Made by a program: the position numbers and the translations under genes. 64,000 bases of DNA from Symbiodinium natans (taxonomy: Eukaryota; Sar; Dinophyceae; Suessiales; Symbiodiniaceae): assembly GCA_905221605.1 (NCBI GenBank), contig CAJNDS010002575.1, forward strand, positions 205,101 through 269,100. The letters run 5' to 3'. Below, piece after piece: positions 45,893 to 56,541 of this stretch; the first letter of the stretch is position 1; the number at the start of each line of letters is the position of its first letter. The notes under the pieces are model-generated. The model ran no database searches and was not told the DNA's origin. It worked only from the letters and a program-made list of their open reading frames with translations.

Positions 45893-45893
45893 C

Positions 45894-46105
45894 TTATCGC
45901 TTGTACCAAATTGGTTTGAACCCAAAAGCTCAAGCCAGACACACAGACTCCCTGAAGCATGAACCGTGACACCCCAGGTCACCATCCCTTTCTTTTTATC
46001 AATGGGCGGATCAAGATGCACAATCACGTGCCCGTGTACACGCTGGTTGCGCACACGTCTTTATAGGCGCGACACCTAGTCATCCTATGGCAGCCTCAAA
46101 CCCCC
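45894..46105 (-). repeat. Split direct repeat B1 (212 bases)
   Basis: Appears identical to B2 and directly abuts A2 across a single C. The junction reads CAGTAAG-C-TTATCG. Confidence 0.93.
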
Positions 46106-49020
46106 AATTAACCGAAAACCAATGCAGGAGCGTCGCCGCGCTGGAAACGCATTAGATCACAGGACAGTGATCCACGCCCCTCTGTAGAAGTGTGGCCATA
46201 TGCCTTGAAGGGGGAGCCTGTGCACCTTAAAGGAAAGGTGCGCACTCACGCATCCCACGAAGAGGGAGAATATGCAAACCCAAACCCACTACGTAGACCG
46301 ACCTTGACAAAACACCAAGCTTCCTGGACAAGCCGATGCCCACACAGGCATGGCAAGCGAGTGAACCAAACACGCGCCCTATGGGTAGGAGCACCCGACA
46401 CTGCCATTTGAGCGGCCTCCAGGAGAGCGTAAGAACCCGCACAGTGGGCAGACAGGAAGCCGGCCACATGGCGCACATGTTGTTTTCAGTAGGTTGCCCA
46501 AGACTGGCGGCACCAACGACCACACACCAGGTTTGCCGCTTACTCCTCCCTAGACGTGCTTGGGAAGACCTGTTTCCCAGCATGTCATCCGAAGTTGACA
46601 GCTACACTCCGCTCACTGTAGAGCAGGCAGCGCATTCCGTGGACACGCGCTGACATTTGGCGTGAGCATAAGTAGGCACGGTCGTAACATGAAGCCAACT
46701 GCGTGCGGGGGGGGGCTTATAACTTACCTCTCACTGATGAGACCGCCTGCACACTCGGCGGCTGACGTCGCGGGCCCGTGTTGCCGTCACCACCCAGACC
46801 TGTACTTTATTTAAATCAAAAATACATTGAACACGCAGCCCAAGTGGGTGCACAGTAATGCACGAATCACTCCTTGGTGAGTGAGGTGTATCAACACACA
46901 GTGGGCCCCCCCCCCCTTGTCTCGCCTAACAGTGCGGGGAAGCAAGGCGAAGGTTCGGAACCCTTCAGACATTCACGCTCCCGTAGCAACCGACACAGCG
47001 TGCCGCAGGAATGAGATCGGCATCGAGCAGACTATGGCAAAGTACCCAGGCACCACATCTAGTTGCAGTCCTTGGGGAGGAGGCGGAGGTGGACTTGATT
47101 TCTCGGCGTTCTGAGACATGACTGTGAACAGCAGGGCCCACCTCTCTCGTCATCGCTTCCAACAGAGTGACCGCTTGGGCTCGATGACGGGATTCACTTA
47201 TTTACACACCGACTCCTTCATTGCAGATTTGACACTCTGTGGTCCTGCACAAGTTATGGCTGCGTGGCCATAAGATGAGCCTGCAACCTATGCTGCACCG
47301 ACTCCGACATGAGGCCTGTTGTGCGCGACGCATCCTTGAGGGCTTGTGGCAGACCACTCCTTCAGAGACACCGTTATGGAAGCTTGCGCCCCAACTCATC
47401 CTTGAGGACTTGTGGCAGAGCATCCTTGGGCGACCAGTCTTGACAGCTTCACAGCCAAACTGTTCCCGGGGAACCGGTGGCACACCCTATACGGGCACAT
47501 TGAGACGTCAGAACCAAATGAACCGAAAAGAGGAACCCCCCCCCAGACTTCATCATAGAAGCTTGCGTGCACAACGCATCCTTGGGAACTTATAGCAGAG
47601 CAACCCTCACGAGATTCCATTATGGAAGCCTGCGTGCACATCGTGCACAACTCATCCTTGAGGACTCGTGGCAGAACACTCCTCGGGAGTCCGTGGGTGA
47701 CCAGCTTCACGGACAAACTGTTCCGGGAAGCGGCGGGATACTCGCGTCAGAGCAAGCCTCCCGAGTCCTTGGGTGTCCATCCTTGGCAGCTTCACAGGCA
47801 AGCTGTTCCGGGGGAAGCAGCGGTAGCTTCACAGGCAAACTGTTCCGGGGGAAGCAGCGGCACTCCTAGACCCACCACCAAAACCCCCAGACCCGAAGAG
47901 ACCCTGAGAAGCACCCACACCCAGAAACCACCACAGAAAAACCCCCATTAACCGGGGCATCACGCAGAACACAAGAGGCAGACCTGAGACGCGTGGCGGC
48001 AAGACACGCCCGGCTTGCGACACAAAGGGGCCGAGGCGGGCAGACAGCCAGACGCTGGGGCTCCACTGGCTGCACCCCAGTGCGTCTGGGGCTGTCACGC
48101 TTATGGTCACAGATGGGGCGTGCGTGGAAACACTGGGAGTGCCTCGGCCCCGACCTGCGCTATGCTCACATTGGCGCTTAAGTTTCTGGCGTTCCTTGTC
48201 ACTCCCCGTTCGCTGCGGGAGCGGACGTCCACACCAGATGTGCCATCAGTTGCTACCCGTGCAGGCATACCATCCTCAAAATGCGCACAAACACCTGCCT
48301 CTCAGCCCCAACCAGCTGCACCTCGGCGCGCCTCGGGAAGCCTCCCTGTGGAGATGGCTGACCAAGCAGGAGATGCACTTCTCGTAGGCCACTTTCGCCA
48401 GTACCTCGCCGCGTGCATGAAAGACACACTCACTCGAGAATCATGCGGCCGTTTGGCCATGTCTTTAAGACAGATCGTCAGCTTACACACACACACACAC
48501 ACAAGGCACCATGTACCCTCACACTCGTGCATGAGACAAAGACTCATGACAAACCCATGACCTTAAAAGCAACTCACTATCCACATGTCCCTGAGCCTGC
48601 GTTCAGAACGTGCATGAAGAATGCCAGCAGTAGAGAATCATGAGGCTTCTTGGCCACGTTTTTAAGACAGCCCTTTGGTTCACACACAGGCACCATGTGC
48701 CCTCACTTACATGAGTGGCCCCTCGGCTCACACACAAGGCACCATGTGCCCTCACTTACATGAGTGGCTCCTTGGCTCACATACAAGGCACCATGTGCCC
48801 TCACCTTCATGAGTGGCCCCTTGGCCAAGGCACCATGTGCCTGCATGAGTGGCCCCTTGGCCAAGGCACCAGGTGCCCTCACTTTCATGAGTGGCCCCTT
48901 GGCCAGATCTTGAAGACGGCCCCTTGGCTTACACGCAAGGCACCAGTGCCCTCACTCGCGTGCATGAGACAAGGGCTCATGATCCCCTTGGCGGACATCA
49001 GCTTACAGCTTCCTTTTCTA
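46106..49020. other. Interior of the insertion: no long ORF; short tandem repeat families
   Basis: Degenerate units around GAGGACTTGTGGCAGA and TCCTTGGG recur at 47330-47780. Units of about 50 bases containing CAAGGCACCATGTGCCCTCA recur at 48680-48960. A (CA)n run lies at 48485-48505 and poly-G/poly-C tracts at 46708 and 46908. No reading frame shows a domain. Confidence 0.65.
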
Positions 49021-49024
49021 AGGC

Positions 49025-50100
49025 ACGCAACCTTTGGAGAACTTTCTCGGAGGCTACGTAAGACAGGCAGCGCAACTCTGCGCCACCGGAGAAGCCCTCA
49101 TGTGCATCACCACCCAGGGGCAAGCACCACTGCAGGTGCAGCACGCACGTGCGGCGCAGCTTCCTGGAGACTGCCTCAGAGGCCACACGGTAGAGCGCGG
49201 CGCATACACACTCCATGCCATCGACTGCTCACTCGCCGCGAACATGCAACGGCTGTCAGGCACGTGAAGACAGCCCCTGGGTTCACACACACAAGGCACC
49301 AGCACCTTCACCCTCACGCATGAGAGAAGGGCTCATGAGCCCCTTGGTTGACATCAGCTTACAGCTTCTTTTTATGTGAAGCACGCAACCTTTGGAGAAC
49401 TTTGTCAGAGGCCGCGTAAGACAGGCAGCGCAACTATACGCCACCGGAGAACCCCTCACGGGCAACACCATCCAGGGGCAAGCACCACTGCGTGTGCTGC
49501 GCGCACGTGCGGCGCGCAATCCCCTGGAGATGTCCTCAGCACGCAACCTTTGGAGAACTTTCTCAGAGGCTGCGTAAGACAGGCAGCGCAACTCTGCGCC
49601 ATTGGAGAACCCCTCATGGGCATCACCACCCAGGGGCAAGCACCACTGCATGTGCAGCACGCACGTGCGGCGCAGCTTCCTGGAGACTGCCTCAGAGGTC
49701 ACACGGTAGAGCGCGGCGCATACACACTCCATGCCATCGACTGCTCACTCGCCGCGAACAACGGCTGTCAGGTACGTGAAGACAGCCCCTTGGTTCACAC
49801 ACAAGGCACCAGCGCCTTCACCCTCACGCATGAGAGAAGGGCTCATGAGCCCCTTGGTTGACATCAGCTTACAGCTTCTTTTACGTGAGGCACGCAACCT
49901 TTGGAGAACTTTTTCAGAGGCCGCGTAAGACAGGCAGCGCAACTATACGCCACCGGAGAACCCCTCACGGGCAACACCACCCAGGGGCAAGCACCACTGC
50001 GTGTGCTTTACGCACGTGTGGCGCGCAATCCCCTGGAGACGTCCTCAGAGGCCACACCCAGCGACTGCTCACTCGCCGCAAACAACAGCTGCCAGGCAAG
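49025..50100. repeat. About 510-base tandem duplication with two modules per copy
   Basis: The landmark ACGCAACCTTTGGAGAAC occurs at 49025, 49383, 49541 and 49892. The first and third, and the second and fourth, are spaced 516 and 509 bases apart, and the following sequence (TAAGACAGGCAGCGCAACT) is shared. The copies differ by scattered substitutions. Confidence 0.85.
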
Positions 50101-53100
50101 GCAACATACTCCAAGCTTTCGCTGAAACCGACTCCGAAGCTCCAGGACTGGAAACTGCGAGGCAAGGCCACATTCCCCAAGCTCTCACTGAAACTGCCGA
50201 CTTTCCTGTTGGGTTCTGCAGCTGAAACCGACCCCGAAGCACGAGGACTGCAAGCTGCCAGGTAAGGTGACTCTCTCCGAGCTCTGGTTGAAACCGAAGC
50301 CGACGCTCAGGACTGCAAGCTGCGAGGCAAGGCCGCATTCTCCAAGCCCCTTGAAACCGACCCCGAAGCTCGAGGACTGCATCCCCGGAGAGCCCAGAGA
50401 GGTTTCGGGACAACATGGTTCAAAAATCCCTGGAGAGGTTTCGGGACAACCTGGTTCAAAAATCGCAGGAGAACCCAGAGAGGTTTCAGGACAACCTGGT
50501 TCAAAAATCCTTGGAGAAACCAGAAAGGTTTCGGGACAACCTGGTTCAGAAATCCCTGGGGAACCCAAGGAACCGCAGGATGCATGTGGTGAGATGCTCG
50601 ACAAACAGACGCGCGCACATGGCTGGGGGCATGAGAACTGAAACAGCACCATGGTGTCCGCGTCTCTCGCGCGACCACTGCAGCACAGCTCCAGGACTAC
50701 AAGCTGCGAGGCAAGGCTACGTTCTTCAAGCTCTCAGGCGAAACCGAATCCGAAGCTCAAGGACTGCAAGCTGTCATGCTATGCCACGCTGATGACTCCG
50801 AAGCTCAAGGACTGCAAGCTGCCAGGCATGCTACATGCTCCACGCTCTTGTTGGACCACGAGGGCCACTCATTGCAAGCTGCCAGGCCGGGCCTCGTTCT
50901 CCAAACGCGCGTTCTCCAAAGGTCAAGCTGCAAGCACTGCAAGCTGCCAGGCAAGGTCACATGAAACACGCTCCGAAGCTCAAGGACTGCAAGCTGCCGG
51001 ACATGAAAACACTATGCCATTATGCAAGTTTTTGGGTAAAATCGTGCGCAAAGCTCAAGGACAACAAAATGCCTGGCAAGGTCACGTTGTCCAAACTCTG
51101 GTTGAAATGGTACCCAAAGGTTAAGGACTGCAAGCCGCCGGGCAAGGCTGCATTGTTCAAGCTCTGGTTGAAGAATTGTCCAAAAGTCAAGGACTGCAAG
51201 ACCTTGGGCAATTCAACGTCCTCAAGACGGTGCTCACAGTCAAGCAAAGAAGAGAAGGCGTGCGTTGCATGTACGGCCATCACACTCAGGCGTTGGCCGT
51301 CATCTGCCTCATCCCTGTATGAGATCTGAGGTTCTGGGGACGCTGGGCAGTATGTTGCAGTGCGCGAGCAGAGCACTTGCTCATGGAGGGGAAGTAGACT
51401 GAATAGCGCACGTCGCTTGCCGATGCGATCAGGCAATACACAGAAGAGAACATGAGGACTGCAATCGTTCCCGAACCGACAAGTCCGCCAAGAAAGAGGA
51501 CGCTGTCGCCCCTGTGTCATACTGAGAGCACGCTGAACGCGTGGCTTCACCAAGACCTCGCATGTCCAAGGTGGTGCTCTCGGGCGCCTGTGACAGCTCA
51601 CCGCGCCCACAGTCGACTAACATAGCAACACCTGTCGCCCAGAAACCCAAGGACCTCAACGTCATCCAAGGCATCACACCGAAGCTGTGCACTCACCGTA
51701 CAGTACCCCTGTACCCCACGGTACTCGACCCGTGAACGACTGAGTCTGTCAAGACAGATTGGAAACGAAAATCACGTCTTAAGCCGTTTGGTACCTGCTG
51801 TTGCGCACAAAGTGCACTCGGCATTGTATCGAAGGACGTCTAGAGACTGTCTGTAGCTCCAGAGCAACCACGAAACATGATATGCGTGCAAGCTGCTTGC
51901 GGAGCTCACACGGAACGCATGACCTTAAGCTTGCCAACAGCTGCAAGCACACTCTGCTGCGACGCAGCGCAGAGTCTTGTCGGCAGCGCTGACACACCGC
52001 AAAACATCTGGGCCTGCTTGGACCCACAATCGCTTAGCAGGACGCAAGCTTGGCACACGGTGGGGACGTGGGGGGACATGGTGGTACAGCACGCCTCAGC
52101 ACGGGTTGGTTCGCTATTGAAGAATCCATATCGGTGGTCGGGTCACGGCAGCTTATGCACAAACAAGACGGCACGTCCGATAACACACACGTCTCAAGCA
52201 CCTCAAACGAACGTGGGCTGAGCCCCCTTGGCTCATGAAGCACAGGACAGCTGCATCCTTGGGACCCATAGTGGCCCTATGCAATGCGCGATGCAGGGCG
52301 AAGCTGTCGCATCACAAACTCCTCAGTTGCCTGTCACCTCGCCATCGATCTGCACACCTTCAACACACTGCAAACACATAACTTTCCCTTGCAACAGCAA
52401 TACCCTGCCAGGTCGACACCCTGGGACAGGCCGGACCTAGCAGCGAACACCTGAAACAAGCACAGGTGCCTGTCCCAGACACCCTACTTCCTTGTAGTGA
52501 CTTGCATCAAATGGCTTGGGTAAAGAAATTGACCGGCACTAGATACAAAATCCTGAGGCTCAAAGGGTCGGTGCACTCCTTGGGGATACGAAATGGAGGA
52601 CGAAGCGTCAGGCAGGCATGGCAGCTAACAATGGCTCACTCAAATCTCGAGTCCCGCGCTTCAGTCTCCGCTGGAGGATTCTTGACGTCTCTGAACAAGC
52701 GCACCCTTTCCGAACAAGCCGGTGCATGAACTAATTTTCAGTTGCCACGAACTGCCTGCAGGTATAAGAAACAACCATGTCCCTTATGCTTCGAAACGAA
52801 GAAAACGCATCTGCCTGCCACATCCTTGCGTGGATCACCTCGACATCAGAAGCTCAAGGACTCCAACGGGACGACCATTTGCCAGGCAAGGCCACTTCAA
52901 CTGCAAGCAGCAGGCGGGCCATGCCCGGGTAAAAGCATCCTGGAACCCAAGGACTGCACGCCGTCAAGCAACGCCACAATATACACACACTTGCAGAGAT
53001 CACATCCATCATTCAGGTCACGTCCAATGATGAAGACTGCAGCGTAAGGACTGCAAACTGCCAGGCAACGCCACATCCTTCAAGCATGACTGCAAGCAGC

Positions 53101-53180
53101 CAGCAATGCAATCTTCTCTGAGCGCCGGCTGAAACATTGGAAGGCCAAAGACTGCAAGCTGCCAGGCAAAGCCATAGACG
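50100..53180. repeat. Dispersed GGACTGCAAGCTGCCAGGCA family
   Basis: The motif AAGGACTGCAAGCTGCCAGG followed by CAAGGCCAC or similar recurs many times at uneven spacing (for example near 50140, 50245, 50320, 50760, 50810, 50985, 51120, 51190, 53045, 53150). No ORF of interest overlaps it. It appears confined to the insertion interior within this window. Confidence 0.8.
50398..50570. repeat. Four tandem units of 36-45 bases
   Basis: Each unit contains GGTTTCGGGACAACCTGGTT and then CAAAAATCC, with small length differences. No spacer or leader structure like a CRISPR array is present. Confidence 0.85.
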
Positions 53181-53628
53181 CCAAACTTCGGTTGGAACCA
53201 CGTAAGGCCATCGTGCTCCAGAGCTCACTGGCGCTGGTTCGTAGAAGCACGGCTGCTGCGTGCCTGATCCTCACCAGGCTGTTGCAGGACATACGTAAAG
53301 ATGCCTTCTTGAACTTGCACCAGCAATGGAGGGGAGACTGCTGGCCGCAAAGCACCTATGAGCATTCTGCCTGAGGCGCACCTCGGATTTTCCCCCCTTT
53401 TAACCGCTCAGCTGAGCCATGTGCACAACGCAAGGGCGTACGAAGGCGTCGAAAACGCATGTAGCCCCCCACCCAGTAGTGGCACAGGAAGACTGCAGGA
53501 GGCCTGGGGAAACCAGATGCACGCAAATTTAATGCAGCGCGCAGCGCGCGGCGCACGAGGTGTAGACAATGCACAGTACTTATTATCCCGCTCTGTAGCG
53601 GCCGTCAAACGGAAACCATGGCGGGGTC
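53180..53628. other. Interior of the insertion next to A1, no recognised feature
   Basis: Only short open stretches. GCGCGCAGCGCGCGGCGCAC is a GC-rich segment near 53540. Confidence 0.4.
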
Positions 53629-53858
53629 TCAAAATTTTGCGCACTGCGATGGAGCCAGTGCTGCACACATGAAGAGCTCAAGCAAACTTCGCAACATGCA
53701 GTAAAGAATACAATCAACATGCCAAGTTGTTTGCTGCACATGACGCCATGCAAAGTATAAAATAACTTTTGGCTTCAAACCAAGAACAACGGCCCGCCGT
53801 TTTTCTTGAGGCAATTCGGAAGCAAGCGATAAAACACGATTCGCTCGCGAACAGTAAG
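53629..53858 (-). repeat. Split direct repeat A1 (230 bases)
   Basis: Appears identical to A2. It supplies the spurious in-frame methionine start upstream of the resumed Gag. The insertion ends after CAGTAAG at 53858. Confidence 0.93.
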
Positions 53859-55709
53859 CATACGCCAGGTGGCACTGAGATTAGGCCTCCAGCGGGACCT
53901 GCCCCTGATTCACCTCCTCAAAGGGCTCCAGCCCCTCCAAGCCATACATTCTATTCGGAAGTTACTGCTGTTCCAGCTCCGCCGTGCCCAGGGAGGGAAG
54001 TTGGAGGTAGGGATCGTTTTACTCCTGGGGATCGGGTGTGGTGGTCGGTGCCGGAGTTGGGTGAGCCGGATAAAGACGCTGCGGTTAAGGCGGGCGACTG
54101 GCTTGTTCAAATCAAGGTCATCATGTCTGATTTGAGTGCGGGGTCCGGGGAGTGGTGGCAGATGCTCGTTGATGAGGCTAAGGCGGCGTATGAAAAGTGG
54201 TCGAGCGCTCCTGCGATTGAGCGCGCAGGGATAAAGGCCATTCCAAGCCTGCGTCTTCAGGACCAGCGATATGTGCGTTTGGAGTCAAGGGCATTTTCAA
54301 TGATCCACTCAAGTTTGCCCAGAAGCATCAAAGAAGAATTGTTGGCCACGCGTTCCTTAACATGTCTTGATGCGTTGTTTGTGATTCTGAAGACTTTTCA
54401 GCCGGGTGGGCTAGCTGAGAGATCTAGGTTGTTGGATGCGCTAAGTAAGCCGGGCAACGGAGCAAACCCTCGCGATCTCGTTGATAAACTTCGTGCTTGG
54501 AGTCGTCACGTCGTGCGCGCAACATCCATGGGAGTGACAATCCCGGATCCCTCAATCTTGATGAAAGGTTTGGACAGCCTCAGTCACAATTTGCTAGGCC
54601 GCTACCCTCAAGTGAACTTTCGAATGTCAGTGGTTCGAACTAGATTGGCCATTGACCATTCGCCCACTGAAGCGAATGTGAAGGAGTACGCTGAGGCCCT
54701 CCAATCTGAGTTTTCCATGTTAGCGATTTCCGCTCCTGAAGATCAAAGTCAAAAGCCTCCTAGGGTCGCTAAGCTGACTGGCGAGGAGGACCCTAAAGGT
54801 AAAGGAAAAGGGAAAGATAAGAAAAAGGGGAAACCTTGTGGGTTTTGGTTTACGCAGCAAGGCTGCAAAATGGGACAAAAGTGTGGGTTCCGCCACGACC
54901 AAGCGGTAACGATTCAGAGTGGTCGTTGCTTCAGGTGTTCTGGTGAAGGGCACCGCAAAGAAGCCTGCCCCCATGCGGATCCCAGTGAAAAGGGTGAAGC
55001 AACTAAGGAGGAGTCGCAGGCGCTGGCCGGAAAGGCTAAGGGAAAGGCGAGCATCAAGAAAACTGGTGTGAGCCAAGGTTCGGGGGAGGGCGAGGGTGCT
55101 GCAGAATCTTCGGTTTCCCAGAGCCAGGGAGGGGCGCAGGCAGCGCTGCTCCGAGAGGCCACTGAGGCCCTCAAGAAGATAGCCCTAAAGGCGATGCGGG
55201 AAGCACGGGAGGCCTTGGGGAGCGATCGGGGTGTTCCGGGTGAGGGGCATGATCGTTGGGTTGGGGACGGGCGAGTCCGGTTTGAGGACTTGGCGGAAGG
55301 ACCTCAGCTTAGGGCAGTAGTCTGTGACGATCAGGCTAAGGGGTTACTTGACAGTGGTGCCTCAGTATGTATGCGCCAGGCTAAGCCGGGGGAACTCGAC
55401 TGTTGTGGTCGCCGGTTGGTCAACCTGGCAGTGGGTTCGGAGATGATGTACATTAACGGAACAGGTACGATAGTCCGCCCGGGTCCGGTAGCACCTATTG
55501 TTTCGATGGCGTTGCTGGTCAGGGCAGGTTACAAACTGCGTTGGGTGGGTGACTCGGGCTTGGAGTTGAAGGACAAGAAGGGACGTCGTGTGCCAGTAGA
55601 CATGTCCTCGGGTTGCCCGGAGGTGCCTAAAGCATGGGCGCTGAGTATGATTGAGGAGATTGAACAGGTTTGCGGGACGTCACGCCCCAAGATCCCCAGG
55701 AACTTCTGA
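53859..55709 (+). CDS. Copia-like Gag (C-terminal part), CCCH and CCHC zinc fingers, retropepsin-like protease
   Basis: Coding resumes at 53859 (HTPGGTEIRPP). The capsid-like region includes VKAGDWLVQIKVIMSDLSAG, FQPGGLAERSRLLDALS and PDPSILMKGLDSL, a Gag style frequent in dinoflagellate copia-like elements. A CCCH finger (C-x8-C-x5-C-x3-H, from 54834) and a CCHC knuckle (CFRCSGEGHRKEAC, about 54928-54970) bind nucleic acid. A retropepsin-like site, LLDSGASVCM, lies at 55344-55373. A long Lys/Glu/Ala-rich helix (55140-55230) separates them. The frame ends at 55709, while the downstream domain is open in the -1 frame from 55670. An extra T in the GTTT near 55664 would join them, so a 1-base deletion is likely. 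Confidence 0.78.
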   Translation, partial: HTPGGTEIRPPAGPAPDSPPQRAPAPPSHTFYSEVTAVPAPPCPGREVGGRDRFTPGDRVWWSVPELGEPDKDAAVKAGDWLVQIKVIMSDLSAGSGEWWQMLVDEAKAAYEKWSSAPAIERAGIKAIPSLRLQDQRYVRLESRAFSMIHSSLPRSIKEELLATRSLTCLDALFVILKTFQPGGLAERSRLLDALSKPGNGANPRDLVDKLRAWSRHVVRATSMGVTIPDPSILMKGLDSLSHNLLGRYPQVNFRMSVVRTRLAIDHSPTEANVKEYAEALQSEFSMLAISAPEDQSQKPPRVAKLTGEEDPKGKGKGKDKKKGKPCGFWFTQQGCKMGQKCGFRHDQAVTIQSGRCFRCSGEGHRKEACPHADPSEKGEATKEESQALAGKAKGKASIKKTGVSQGSGEGEGAAESSVSQSQGGAQAALLREATEALKKIALKAMREAREALGSDRGVPGEGHDRWVGDGRVRFEDLAEGPQLRAVVCDDQAKGLLDSGASVCMRQAKPGELDCCGRRLVNLAVGSEMMYINGTGTIVRPGPVAPIVSMALLVRAGYKLRWVGDSGLELKDKKGRRVPVDMSSGCPEVPKAWALSMIEEIEQVCGTSRPKIPRNF

Positions 55710-56300
55710 AGCTAATTCGTGAACGGGCCAAGGAAGGGGGGTCTACTGAAGGGCTTTTTCGGGCTTGGTTGGGTTTGGTGGTGCCTGAAGCTCCTGATGA
55801 GTTGCTCGACCGCACCGCTGCTAGCGTGGCTACCCGGGGCGAGACATGGGCTTGGAACCGCCGGAAGAGGCGACAACTCCTGTTAGCGCGTAACGGGGTG
55901 CTCTTGAACCTGTTCGCGGGGAGCACGCGCCAGTGCTTCCAAGCCTTCGCAGATCGGAATCACATGGCCTTGCTGGATATCGATCTCCAGGAAGACTTGG
56001 CTTTGGAGCAGACGTTTAGTAGTCTTTTGAGTTTGGCGCTCTGCGGAAGGATCAAGATTCTTCTGGCAGGGCCCCCCTGCCGAACCTATTCGGTGCTTCG
56101 CTCCCGCCCGGGGGGGCCTCCAGTTGTTCGGGAAGGTCCTGAAAGGTGGGGTCTTGAGGGTATCCCTTGGATTGAGGCTCAGAAAGTTGAGGGAGATAAC
56201 GTACTGTGGGTCAGGACTGCCGCGCTTCTGTACGCCGCCAAAGACTCTAACGAGGTTTTGGGCCTGGGACCCCTGTATGGCCTTATTCCTTCGGGTTTCT
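55670..56300 (+). pseudogene. C5-methyltransferase-like domain of the copia-like element, truncated
   Basis: The frame reads DVTPQDPQELLKLIRERAKE and then LLNLFAGSTRQCFQAF, which resembles the S-adenosylmethionine loop (motif I). LLDIDLQEDL follows, and then ILLAGPPCRTYSVLRSRPG at about 56060-56110, which resembles motif IV of cytosine-5 methyltransferases, with the PPC cysteine kept. Later motifs are not identifiable before the sequence turns AT-rich near 56300. Assignment to the methyltransferase superfamily is inferred from these motifs; whether it modifies DNA is unknown. Confidence 0.55.
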
Positions 56301-56541
56301 CCGCAAACAATGATATTAGTAAAGACAACGAGAGATTCCCATCCGATTCCAAATCAAGGCAATCGGGCAAAATGCTCACTAACAAAACGGGGCTGAGGGA
56401 AGAGGTCAGGTTTCTTCAAATAAAGAACTGTACAAAACAAAAAATCAAGAATATAAGAAAGTGGAAAATTCACCAGCACTCGGTTCTCTTCTTTTCACAT
56501 GGGCGGACGAAGTGCAGAACAAGTTGGCGAGGCCCCCCCCC
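56300..56541. other. AT-rich junction between the copia-like element and the recombinase element
   Basis: About 200 bases (56310-56510) are AT-rich compared with both sides, and contain the end of the plus-strand frame and the 3' flank of the minus-strand RT ORF. No repeat or target duplication was recognised. It may be the 3' untranslated end of the recombinase element. Confidence 0.45.

Larger units (their letters stand above)
45184..53858 (-). mobile_element. 8.7-kb insertion with split direct repeats (PAT/Ngaro-like, non-autonomous)
   Basis: The insertion interrupts the copia-like Gag. Removing it restores one frame (IVYP followed by HTPGGTEIRPP). Its structure on the minus strand is A1 (53858-53629), a 7.5-kb interior, B1 (46105-45894), one C, A2 (45892-45663), a 266-base spacer and B2 (45396-45185). 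By eye A1 equals A2 over 230 bases and B1 equals B2 over 212 bases. Such split direct repeats are known for PAT- and Ngaro-type tyrosine-recombinase retroelements, which move through circles and leave no target duplication. No recombinase or RT ORF lies inside, so mobilisation in trans is inferred. The alternative is two tandem copies, a short and a long form, sharing both ends. Confidence 0.7.
43701..56300 (+). mobile_element. Copia-like LTR retrotransposon, interrupted at 45184-53858 and truncated near 56.3 kb
   Basis: Plus-strand order: Gag N-terminal region (43701-45183), an 8675-base insertion, then the rest of Gag with zinc fingers, retropepsin and a methyltransferase-like domain (53859-56300). 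The downstream integrase, RT and RNase H expected for a copia element are missing where the minus-strand recombinase element begins. No LTR pair was found. The class is judged from the Gag style and the domain order known in dinoflagellate copia-like families, so it is an inference. Confidence 0.7.

Noticed and set aside
50398-50570. CRISPR-like array
   Set aside because: Units are contiguous and of uneven length without unique spacers, the context is eukaryotic, and no cas genes are present.
53769-53858. Apparent Gag start at a methionine upstream of 53859
   Set aside because: This part of the frame comes from repeat A1 of the insertion, and the same peptide context appears at A2. The real Gag continues from 45183 to 53859.
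45184-53858. LTR retrotransposon reading of the A and B repeats
   Set aside because: LTRs would give the same whole repeat at both ends. Here the outer ends are B only and A only, and the joined A-B copy is internal, with no target duplication.
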